Of a stretch of DNA of 64,000 nucleotides, positions 55,290 through 64,000 are shown piece after piece. Within the stretch, counting starts at the first letter, position 1. Each line of letters begins with the position of its first letter. The DNA comes from Leguminivora glycinivorella (taxonomy: Eukaryota; Arthropoda; Insecta; Lepidoptera; Tortricidae). The stretch spans positions 10,741,549 through 10,805,548 of the forward strand of contig NC_062990.1 of assembly GCF_023078275.1 (NCBI RefSeq), given 5' to 3'. Made by a program: the position numbers and the translations under genes. The notes beneath the pieces are model-generated. The model saw only the letters and a list, made by a program, of their open reading frames with translations, ran no database searches and was not told the DNA's origin.

Positions 55290-55545
55290 AGTATAAAGAC
55301 CGTGCCCCGTGTGGTGACGGGTTAAGAATTTCACCACCCCCCTTTCTTCCCGTGGGTATGGTAGAAGTCGACTGACTGATATGGGTCCAATTGTGGCGTA
55401 GGCTGACAACCTGTCACTGCAATGTCACAATTTGGATTTCTTTAAACCTCTTAAACCCCTTTTTGCCAAGAGTGGCACTGAAATCTAGTAGTTCATGTGC
55501 ACTGCCTACCCTTTATGGGATACAGGCGTGATTATATGTATGTAT
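55290..55545 (+). repeat. Dispersed repeat with ATGT tail (reference copy)
   Basis: cccgtgtggtgacgggttaa, cgtgggtatggtagaagtcg, tgacaacctgtcactgcaat, caagagtggcactgaaatct, gggatacaggcgtgatta, then (tatg)n. It is the source family of the 51-bp tandem array at 9213 and of 1395-1560 and 62855. Confidence 0.65.
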
Positions 55546-56201
55546 GTATAAAGACTGATAGAAACATTAAAACAGCGAAGTCGGTTAACTAAATAGACGC
55601 TCAATTCCCAAACGCCCCGAGGGATTATCTTCGGCCTGAACCACAGAGTATTTTTAACAGAAAGATCACTATCATCTTAAAAGAATCGAACGCGATAAAA
55701 TAACATTTTTACCTTTTATCCAAAGTTTCGGCCAGTTTGCATTAGCCGTTCTGCTAGAATGTTCTACTTTTTTATATACGGTGTAACAAGAAGGACCCGA
55801 ACTATTGTATCTATCAAAATGATACCTAGGTGTAATAATAGTTATACATTATTTTTGGATTCGGCGTGATTAAAATATTGTTACTACTTATACTTAGTGC
55901 AAACAAACGAAAGAACTCAAATACATAACCATCAAATGCAGGATATCAATCCGATAGTATGGAAAAAAATTCACTACAGTAGGTAGCTAAGCACAATTAT
56001 TTTATAGATTGCCATAGCACAAAACATATAGTGTAGCCTTTGTGAATTCGTTCAAAGAACAAGAGAATATAATCTAACTCGATCGCGATACGTAAAAGAA
56101 AAGAAACGTCTTACATGAGGAAAGATGACAAAGAGTATTGATAAATTAAGAAAGAGTGGCGAAAACAGAAAAACCCACGGGACAAAATAACCAAATTGAT
56201 A
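55546..56201. other. No gene seen
   Basis: AT-rich. 55590-55640 has tcggcctgaaccacagagta, possibly a repeat end, otherwise nothing. Confidence 0.3.
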
Positions 56202-57337
56202 ATAACCTAACCACAAAATTAAAATTTTGAAAAAACCTCCGACCGCGACATAGTAGACCGATATTCATCAAACATGGCTAACACGTTCACTGCGGAGCCG
56301 CATTTTGTGAACTCGCTCTCCGTGCGTTACAACCCATGAGAGTCCTGTATTGAACTTTCTCTCTGTGCGGTACAAGTCAATCACAGCCTGTAAGAAGGGT
56401 TTCATATTATACCTAAAATAGCTTTACTAGATACACATATATTAAATTTTATTGAAACAATGTTTAGTCTAATAACTAATCTACACTATACTGTCTTCGC
56501 CGAAGTTGATGACTGTTCGTTTAGATTTTAGAGACGAATTAATTAACAGGTCAAAATTGACTTGTACCGCACAGCCAGAACGGGCACAGGTAAAAATGTC
56601 GATGATTTAGTAGTGACGAGGAAAATAAACGAACTAATATATCGATCTTATTCTTACTTTCTTTACCTTTCATGTAACTTGATTTTTATATAAAACAAAA
56701 ACATTGAACTTTTGCACTTAATATTACTAAAAAAAAGATTTTTAGAATTTTTAGTAAATATTGTGCAGCAAGCAATTTAAACTTTTTACAATATATTTTT
56801 ACGTTTAATAATGTTTAGCAAGATTGTATGCGTTTTGCGTATAAAAGCGTTATCGAATTTCATTTAAAACAATCGAAACACATTTTTTCACCAAAAAATA
56901 ACGTGTGGTTGAAAATATGGTAAAAACACTAATGCATTTTGCACTTTGCTCCAGTGCTATACAAGGTTGTATGTAACAGGTCATAATAGGCCTGGTTTCG
57001 CACTGAATAACAAAAGTTGAAGTCTGGTGCGAACAGGACATACGTGATATGTTTATTAATTTATATGCTGTCAAATAGAATGTAAAATTACAAATATAAA
57101 CGTATACTTGACTATATAAAAATAATAAAATATCACAACGTTATAGACTTCGCACTAGGGTAAAGTTGCGCATTTCTGTCGCCGCACCAGGGGGAAGTCC
57201 AGAACAAGGTCAGAATGACCTGTTTCGCAGTGAACGTGCTAAGAACACTCCCGACTAACTCAGCTTTTAGACAAAAAAAACTAAATCTAAATCGGTTCAT
57301 CCGTTCGGGAGCTACGATGCCACAGACAGACACACAC

Positions 57338-57400
<63 letters not shown>

Positions 57401-57445
57401 CGTTAACTTATAACACCCCGTCGTTTTTGCGTCGGAGGTTAAAAA
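56202..57445 (-). repeat. TCTG-family repeat split by a 957-bp element
   Basis: 56202-56281 (cctaaccacaaaattaaaat ... aacatggctaa) continues at 57239 (ctaagaacactcccgact) and ends at about 57445 (gtcggaggttaaaaaa). The other copies in the window show the uninterrupted ggctaagaacac. Confidence 0.8.
56282..57238. mobile_element. piggyBac-like non-autonomous element, 957 bp
   Basis: Terminal inverted repeats CACGTTCACTGCG ... CGCAGTGAACGTG, flanked by CTAA on both sides (56278-56281, 57239-57242). A 4-bp TAA-ending site and CAC ends recall piggyBac (usual TTAA), but CTAA is atypical. Internal inverted words ctgtgcggtacaagtcaat lie at about 56364 and (reversed) 56561. No transposase frame; ORFs are under 80 residues. 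Confidence 0.75.
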
Positions 57446-57721
57446 ACGGATGGGACAATCAAGTCTATATAAAAATTTTTTTTTACCTTTATTTCTTAAA
57501 GTGACTTTACCGCACTGTTCTGTAATCTCAGATCCGCAACAAGCCATTACTAGGGGGGCCCCCTTATTCATGCAACGTTAGAACTCCCGTCCGATTAGCA
57601 GGGTCCGGGTTCGATTCCCAATTCTCTACTAACAAGTACTGTACGAGTATACAAGGGTTTATCATTTACGAGGTCGATAACTGAAAATGATAAATGAATG
57701 TTAGACACTAAGTATTATATA

Positions 57722-57955
57722 AGCGCTGGTGGCCTAGCGGTAAGAGCGTGCGACTTTCGATCCGGAGGTCGCGGGTTCGAACCCCGGCTCGTACCAATGA
57801 GTTTTTCGGAACTTACGTGCGAAATGTCATTTGATATTTGCCAGTCGCTTTTCGGTGAAGGAAAAGAACATCGTGAGGAAACCGGACTAATTCCAATGCC
57901 TAGTTACTCTTCGGGTTGGAAGGTCAGATGGCAGTCGCTTTGCTTTGGCACCAAG
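57722..57955 (+). mobile_element. SINE family B, best copy
   Basis: A box tggcctagcggtaagag, B box cgggttcgaaccccggc, body to ggaaggtcagatggcagtcg. It truncates at ctttgctttggc, short of the ccccaggctc end in the 12766 copy. Confidence 0.8.
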
Positions 57956-58129
57956 AACAAACGGGCCTCTCGCTAGTTTTTGTCCAGAACGTGCCAGTTT
58001 GTGAAATGAGCTACCTTCTGAGGTGTTTCCCTTGCGCTATGATATATGGGGTTTTTCGAGAAGCAGGTATTTATGGTTCTCAAAGGTCGGCAACGCATAA
58101 GTGGCTACCCTGATGTTGCTTATGTCCAT

Positions 58130-58313
58130 TTATTTATTCGTATGGCATACATGTTAGAAAATAGAAACATAGAACGTGAAATTTTACTTAAATATCTAGA
58201 CTAAGAGCAGTCAGCCATTTCGTGGCTTCGTCGCACAGGGTGATCAGGTCTTCGGGAGGGCCGTGGGCGGCGATGACGCTTCTCATCAGGCGGCTCGTCT
58301 GCTCGTTGGCTGC
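58130..58313 (-). CDS. Terminal exon of a host gene (partial), with 3' UTR
   Basis: Coding part 58188-58313. On the minus strand a T-rich tract and aaatag acceptor lead into A-A-N-E-Q-T-S-R-L-M-R-S-V-I, then AAHGPPEDLITLCDEATKWL and T-A-L-S-L-D-I, stop TAA (58188-58190). Codons are GC-rich, unlike the surroundings. AATAAATAAA lies about 50 bases downstream (near 58131-58139), a plausible polyadenylation signal. The sequence is helical and amphipathic. I do not recognise the protein. Upstream exons should lie beyond 58313, possibly outside the window. Confidence 0.6.
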
Positions 58314-58429
58314 CTATTTAAAAAAAAATCCAATTAGCACGTAAGGTTAATCTGTCAGTGCCAATGCCTGCCAATCAACGAGGCTTGAGTATATGAACGA
58401 AAGAACGAATTCAATGAAAGTAATACAAA

Positions 58430-58870
58430 ACCTGCTTTTCCCCTCACTAGCTCGGAAACACGTGTTTTGTCCTTTAATACCAGCGGGTAAAAACGCATTT
58501 TATCCACTAGTGGGTAAAGTAATTTGACCATGAATAAAGTCAAATTAACTGCTTTAAAATTGATAAAAATAGGTGAATCTAGTAATAAAGATGATTTACC
58601 ACCTGTGGAACTACTGGAAGCAGTGATAATCGCATTTTTTGCGTTGTAGTTTCCTGCATGGCTATAGTGAGGTGAAAAGTTTTGTGTTACACTCGGGTGC
58701 AAATGTATTTTACTTCTCGTGTGTTAAAAAACTCGCAAGTTCAGGATTCTATTCTCGAACCACTCGCTTCGCTCGTGGTTCAACTATAGAATCCTTTCAC
58801 TTGCTCGTTTACCAATTCCACACTCGGCGTTAAAATACAACTTTGCCCCTTGTATAACAAATAACTATTT
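58430..58870 (-). mobile_element. Repeat family F1, minus strand
   Basis: cccctcactagctcggaaac ... gaaccactcgcttcgctcgt ... aaaatacaactttgcccctt. Full-length relative to 59765-60210. The 115-residue minus ORF is a repeat ORF shared by several copies, with no recognised domain. Confidence 0.65.
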
Positions 58871-59311
58871 CAGTACTATGTTGGGTTACGTGTTGTTAAA
58901 CTAGTTAATGATCATTAGTAATTGTTTTTCTAAATCCTGTTATTTTGGTTACCCTGCTAGGTAAGAGAAACTCGTTCGAACCCAGTTATGTAGTATAAAC
59001 TCACCTTTTTGTTTATTTACTGACGACACAAGACAAAAGTACTTTTTACTACCTATTTTTCCCGCGACATTTAATCTCCTAAATGGGTTAAATGATAAGC
59101 ATCGCGGCTAAAGAAAAACTCCTGGAAAAATACCGCGTGTAAAAAGCGTATAACTTGGCTGCCAGAGATATTCTTAAATAGACATTCCAAGTACTGCAGT
59201 GTAAAAAACGATGCAAAATTTCTAAGAACATGGTTTTTAAAACTTATAACTTTGAGGTAGGTATCTGAAATATACGCTCTAGATACGAATCATTGTCCCC
59301 TTAAGTACACA
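58871..59311. other. No gene seen
   Basis: AT-rich sequence. Confidence 0.3.
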
Positions 59312-59530
59312 AAATTAATTTTGAAAAAAAAAACCCCGACAGAGTAGACCGATTTTCATCAAACATTGCTAAGAACACGGGAGTGTTAATCAGCTTCCAA
59401 ACAGAAAAAGACGAAAACTAAATCAGTTCATCCATTCTAAAGCTACAATACCACATACATACACACACATACAGACAGAGAGATACGTCAAACTTATAGC
59501 ACTCCGTCGTTTTGGCGTCGGAAGTTAAAA
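59312..59530 (-). repeat. TCTG-family repeat, diverged minus copy
   Basis: ttttgaaaaaaaaaaccccg ... ttcatcaaacattgctaaga ... cgtcgttttggcgtcggaag. The microsatellite has decayed to cacacatacagacag. Confidence 0.65.
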
Positions 59531-59764
59531 ATTATTTTTCTTCTAACAGTTTCACTTTACGTCACTTTTTGACGTATGCGAGTCGCTTCTAAGTTTGAAT
59601 TTAGCCAATAATATGTGTGTACTTGCAATAAAGTCAGAAAAATGCTCCTGGTTTACAAATATGTGGAACTCGCATATTAATCAATTTGTCAATCAATAAC
59701 AACTGAAGCCAAAATCATAAATAGGTACGATTTTAACTATAAAACTCCTATGAGACCCAAACAT

Positions 59765-60210
59765 ATTTAATAGTTATTTGTTATACAAGGGGGCAAAGTT
59801 GTATTTTAACGCCGAGTGTGGAATTGAAAAACGAGCAAGTGAAAGGATTCTATAGTTGAACCACGAGCGAAGCGAGTGGTTCGAAAATAGAATCCTGAAC
59901 TTGCGAGTTTTTTAACACACGAGAAGTAAAATACATTTGCACCCGAGTGTAACACAAAACTTTTCCCCTCACTACAGCGAGGAAACTACAACGCAAAAAA
60001 TGCGTTTATCACTGCTTCCAGTAGTTCCACAGGTGGTTAAATCATCTTTATTACTAGTTTCACATACTTTTATCAATTTTAAACCAGTTAATTTGACTTT
60101 ATTCAAGGTCAAATTACTTTACCCACTAGTGGATAAAATGCGTTTTTACCCACTGGTATTAAAGGACAAAACACGTGTTTCCGAGCTAATGAGGGGAAAA
60201 ATAATTTAAG
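59765..60210 (+). mobile_element. Repeat family F1, plus strand, reference copy
   Basis: Starts aatagttatttgttatacaa, then accacgagcgaagcgagtgg and acacgagaagtaaaatacat, to gagctaatgaggggaaaa. The end in the 53341 copy is an inverted match to the start (taactatta), so the element has short terminal inverted repeats. Confidence 0.65.
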
Positions 60211-60299
60211 CGGGTTACTCAAGTTCAAGTCCGATAGTCATACTGCAAAAGGTTTTGGCATTTAGTTTTTACAACCGGCCGCCCGCCTGACGTCAACCC

Positions 60300-60440
60300 T
60301 CATTGGGAATGGATGGATGGATGGAATGTGTGAACAATGTATGAGAGTGAAAGGTATTAGTATGGAAATGACGGCTGATAGAGAGGAATGGAGGAAGATG
60401 ATCTGCTGCGCCTACCCCAAATAATGGGAAAAGGGCAAGG
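60300..60440 (+). pseudogene. RTE-type LINE pol C-terminal fragment
   Basis: gtatggaaatgacggctgat then gaagatgatctgctgcgcct, homologous to the end of 41713-42113 (E-M-T-A-D-R-E-E-W then C-C-A). Confidence 0.55.
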
Positions 60441-60889
60441 GAATGATGACTCATGTTCAAGTCTGACTGACTATTATGATATGACGTCAAGAGTGCCAAT
60501 ATAAAATCCATAAAAAGGTAGGGTAGCATCATAACTGCGTCAATATGAGTGATCTAATTCCCTTATATGTCTGTAAAATAACCTCATAGGTTAGCTCGGG
60601 GAACGATAATAACAAAACATAGCGCATTTGTATACATAACCTTTTTAAATTAAACAAGAATTGCTCGGCAAATGGATGCTCGTTCGGCACACACCTTTAT
60701 TACAGATTAAATAATACTCGAGTAGATACGCCACACATAAAAAGTACCTTAAGTACCTACGCTTATTCAGTCGACATGAAATACATTCTGACGGTCAAAG
60801 TAGCCAATTGCGTTTAATACTTATTACTCGAAATAAATTTATTCAACCGATTGTCAATGCCATATTCATAGGGATTATGCGATATTTTT
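60441..60889. other. No gene seen
   Basis: AT-rich sequence. Confidence 0.3.
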
Positions 60890-61286
60890 GCCAATGTCAC
60901 TTCTTCCTATTCGCAGTTCTGGACAATCTGCATTCTACGCAATTAGTATTTTACCTCATTCGCTGGTGTGCACAGTTATTACTTGTGTACAGTGGCGATT
61001 CTTCCTGTTCGCAATTCTGCCCATTCTGAATTGCACACAATAGTTTTTGACCTCATGCGCTATTGTGTGCGGTCATTATTTGTGTAGGTACAGTAGCGAT
61101 TCTTCCTGTTCGCAATTCTGCACAACCTCAGTTCCACACAATAGGTATTTCGCCTCATTCGCTATTGTGCACAGTGATTAAAATAATGACCGCACACAAT
61201 AGCGCATGAGGTCAAAAACTATTGTGTGCAATTCAGAATGTGCAGAATTGCGAACAGGAAGAATCGCCACTGTACACAAGTAATAA
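60890..61286. repeat. Three direct and one inverted copy of a 100-bp unit
   Basis: cttcct(a/g)ttcgca(g/a)ttctg occurs at 60903, 61001 and 61102 in direct order (periods 98 and 101). 61182-61286 is the reverse complement of 60976-61080 with a single mismatch in 105 bases. The unit contains cacacaatagtttttgacct. The 73-residue ORF at 60808 is chance. Confidence 0.85.
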
Positions 61287-61384
61287 CATTCATAGTGCAT
61301 AGTAAACGCTACATACCAATTTTAGACGAATGGAGCCGGAATCGTCAAATATTAAATATAACAACAATCTAAATCCAACTAGCG

Positions 61385-61890
61385 TGGTATGGGCCTGTGA
61401 TGCAAAGGGATTCAAGTCATGTGACCAAAAAGGTATTACGAATGAATGTGGAAAGAAGTAAAGGGAGAGGAAACCCGCAGAAGAGGTGGATAGACTGTGT
61501 GAGACATAATATGAAACGAAAGCATATGAATGATGAGATGACGGGCGATAGAGGTATGAAAGAGGAGGACATGCTGCTCCGACTTCAAATGTCTGACCGT
61601 CCCCATTCTACCATCGGACTCTTAGACGCACGGCCGGTTTCCATCCTTACTTGGTAGATATTCCGCGAGTTCGCACGAAGCGCTTTGCTTCTTCTTTTCT
61701 TATGCGCACTGCCAAGGAGTGGAATTCCTTGCCGGTGGCTATATTTCCGAGCATGATATAACCCGGCAACCTTCAAATCAAGAGTGAACAGGCATCTTCT
61801 GGGCGAACTCACTCCATCGTAGGCCACGTGCCTTTGGCTAGTCTGTGGCCAAGAGTCAGCCCATTTATAATTAAAAAAAGGACATCGGAA
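61385..61890 (+). pseudogene. Two LINE C-terminal remnants in a row
   Basis: 61385-61600: RTE-type end (H-V-T-K-K-V-L-R-M-N-V-E; R-W-I-D-C-V-R; D-E-M-T-G-D-R). 61615-61890: a different, jockey/CR1-type end with L-M-R-T-A-K-E-W-N-S-L-P-V-A-I-F-P, then FKSRVNRHLLGELTPS, then an A-rich tail. Both are 5'-truncated and frame-broken. Confidence 0.6.
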
Positions 61891-61945
61891 TGATGATCTG
61901 ATCTTTTGAATCGCCCGATGGGATTATATCTAACTACAAAATTTA

Positions 61946-62180
61946 AGCACTGGTCCCACCGCGAGCTAGTAAGCTATAAGCTATGGGCTATGAAAACGAA
62001 CAAAAGATAATCACTCCCGTGTAAATGAAAGAGGCACGGCGATGTTTATAGTTAGTTACTCGCCCAGCGGTGATCTATCAAAATCGCCATGTCTCTTTTA
62101 TTTGTACGGCCGTGCTTATCTTTTGTTCGTTTTTGTAGCCGATAGCTCATAGCTTACTAGCTCGCGGTGGGACCAGTGCC
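61946..62180. mobile_element. Harbinger-like palindromic MITE, 235 bp
   Basis: gcactggtcccaccgcgagc pairs with gctcgcggtgggaccagtgc. Arms of about 100 bases with diverged centres. TTA lies on both sides (61943-61945, 62181-62183). Confidence 0.8.
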
Positions 62181-62576
62181 TTAGAGTGGCATATCTACGC
62201 TAGCATTATGTAATCTGTTGTCACCTTTATGACATCGTGGTTACAAATGACAGGGATTTCCTTTTATTATATTTTGGCCCCAACATTTGCTTCATGCATA
62301 GAAATTATGGCATTTCGGGGGTGAAAATTTGTTTATTTTTGGGAAAAACATACCTACATATGTTTCTGGGGTTATTTAATTTTGTACGAAATTGTATTGT
62401 CATTTAAGAGCAAAAGTAAAGCTTTTTAAAAAAAATAACACGCTAGTGTCAAGAATATTATGCATACTGCCCGTCTGATTGTAAGCAGTCGCCGTAGTCT
62501 GAACTCCTGCCACTTTTAGTTTTACCTGCACCTTACCGATCCTTAAAGTGATTTTAAATTATAAACTTAGTAGCTT
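62181..62576. other. No gene seen
   Basis: AT-rich sequence. Confidence 0.3.
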
Positions 62577-62765
62577 TTTTCCGCGGCTTCGCTCGCGTTA
62601 GAAAGAGACAAAAAGTAGCATATGTCATTCTCCATCCCTTCAACTATCTCCATTAAAAAAATCAAGTCAATTCGTCGCTCCGTTTTGCCGTGAAAGACGG
62701 ACAAACAAACATGTGTCTGTTTGTTTGTCCGTCTTTCACTTTCCCATTTATAATATTAGTATGGA
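62577..62765 (-). mobile_element. LINE-like 3' end (family C) with a hairpin end
   Basis: ccgcggcttcgctcgcgtta ... gtgaaagacggacaaacaaa, minus strand. The last part is followed directly by its own inverse (tgtttgtccgtctttcac) at 62707-62740, a local fold-back. Confidence 0.6.
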
Positions 62766-62854
62766 CAGTATGGATTTAACTCCTAAACAGTTGAGTAATG
62801 AAAAGGATTAAGATAGAAGTACCAGTGCTAAAAGCGAAAGCGTAAGTGTATGTG

Positions 62855-63095
62855 GCACTGAAACTTGAGTTCATGTGCTCTGCCTACCCCTTTATGGGAT
62901 ACAGGGTGCGTACTGCGTAGCCGAATAGCATTTCTCCGACGCCAAACGAAAACGAAACGCCACGCCAGTTAGTCCGGCTCTGTCGCGCCAATACGCACGA
63001 GGGATAGAGATAGATATCTACTAGCGTTTCGTTTCGTGAGCGTTTCGTGAGCGTTAGTTCCATTCGGCTACGCACCCTGGCGTGATTATATTGCT
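62855..63095 (+). repeat. Dispersed repeat interrupted by MITE family D
   Basis: ctgcctacccctttatggga at 62881 and gcgtgattatattgc at 63080 are adjacent in 55290-55545. Between them (about 62905-63078) sits a family D copy with gtgcgtactgcgtagccgaa and ttcggctacgcaccc ends. The exact target duplication is unclear. Confidence 0.65.
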
Positions 63096-64000
63096 AAAAG
63101 CACTGCTGCCCCAATAGGTGACTCCCTTATGTCCCCTTTAACTCCTATATATTTTAGGACATACCTTAAAAGTGGCATCTTCTGTACAATGTCCACCAAC
63201 TTAGCTATGATTTTTATACTACGTTGGTGGCAAACAAGCCTACGGTCCGCCTGATGGAAAGCTATCACCGTAACCTATGGACGCCTGCAACTCAAGGAGT
63301 GTCACATGCGCGTTGCCAACCCATTAGAAACTTGTACACTCTTCTTTGCTGTGTTATGTACTGTAAGAGGTTTTATATACGGAATGAAACCTTTTACAGC
63401 ATTTTGATGTTCGCTGACTGGCAGTCCCCGATTTGAATTTGGAATAATAGATAAACGTCAAGGAGAACGAACAAGACACTCATATAGAAGGCACTCATAT
63501 AGAAGCAGCGATTGAGAGTAGTTGCTTGTGATTTAACTCCCGGAGAAATAAAAATATATTAAGACACAGAGCGCTTTAAATATATGGATGCCCTTTACCA
63601 ATACACTCTAAAAAATGAAGACCAACTAAGAGCAGTTTTCTCTTAGTTGACGTTAAGTTAATCACTACAATTACGATCTTATATAATTCAAATAAAGCTG
63701 ATTACTAAAAACAACAAGGGAATGTATGATTGAACTAATTACTTAGGTGTTTTGTTATTCCTAACCATTGTACACCTTGAATCAATTATTAACTTGTTAG
63801 GCATAACTATGTAACATAGGTTGATTCAATCCTTAGTTGAACTTACTAAGGTAATTTAGTTAGCATAATTATTTTTCATGGAATTATTGAACAAGATCTT
63901 AATCGATTTAGTTACGTTGCAAAAGTAAGAGCAATCAAAATTACCTTATTTGATTTGTCTAAGATCTTATCAGGCTCGTATGGAATCAAGATGCTTGACT
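63096..64000. other. No gene proven; dispersed repeat at about 63215-63320
   Basis: 63215-63320 (acgttggtggcaaacaagcc, gtccgcctgatggaaagcta, tcacatgcgcgttgccaacc) looks like a dispersed, non-coding sequence; that it is common in Lepidoptera is recollection only. 63430-64000 is AT-rich with short inverted ttagttgaac/aactaag words and no supported frame. Confidence 0.35.

Noticed and set aside
16274..57800. tRNA genes
   Set aside because: All tRNA-like heads with A and B boxes continue into SINE bodies and do not form proper acceptor stems; no stand-alone tRNA was found.
63086..63268. Minus-strand ORF ending in a donor-like AAGgtatgt
   Set aside because: Its first half is a dispersed repeat and its phase does not join the 58313 acceptor; insufficient support for an exon.

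Overview
The window looks like intergenic or intronic nuclear DNA of a moth or butterfly (Lepidoptera). I infer this from the repeat content: two tRNA-derived SINE families, dispersed repeats carrying TCTG or TCCG microsatellites, many short palindromic MITEs, 5'-truncated LINE ends, an AT-rich background and no bacterial gene organisation. Almost all of it is transposon-derived. I see no complete host gene.

Only two long open reading frames are convincing proteins. One is a non-LTR reverse transcriptase (23369-25045, with its upstream part at 19614-20079). The other is a Tc1/mariner transposase (30110-31027) with DD36E spacing and a short, frame-disturbed upstream exon. Two short minus-strand stretches look like host exons: 58188-58313 (terminal exon with stop and AATAAA) and 46950-47132 (internal exon).

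The centrepiece is 19359-25472, a nest four insertions deep. An old palindromic element (arms 19359-19550 and 25285-25472) was split at its dyad centre by a non-LTR retrotransposon. That was split in its coding region by a 3367-bp DNA transposon (20080-23446), which itself holds a palindromic MITE (about 22406-22830). Removing the DNA transposon restores the retrotransposon frame exactly.

Layout: 1-9 kb holds SINE and LINE fragments, a 732-bp palindromic element made of shuffled short words, and a TCTG repeat. 9-19 kb holds a 51-bp tandem repeat, MITEs, a TCCG repeat, SINEs and a hAT MITE. 19-25.5 kb is the nest. 25.5-32 kb holds a second shuffled-word element and the Tc1 element. 32-43 kb is MITE-rich with a Penelope-like remnant and paired filled/empty insertion sites. 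43-48 kb is the most repeat-poor part and holds the candidate internal exon. 48-58 kb holds a minisatellite, nested MITE/LINE and TCTG/piggyBac-like insertions. 58-64 kb holds the terminal exon, further palindromic repeats and an inverted tandem array.

The genes do not form a pathway. What links them is an insertion history that can be read from target-site duplications and from empty copies of the same repeats elsewhere in the window.
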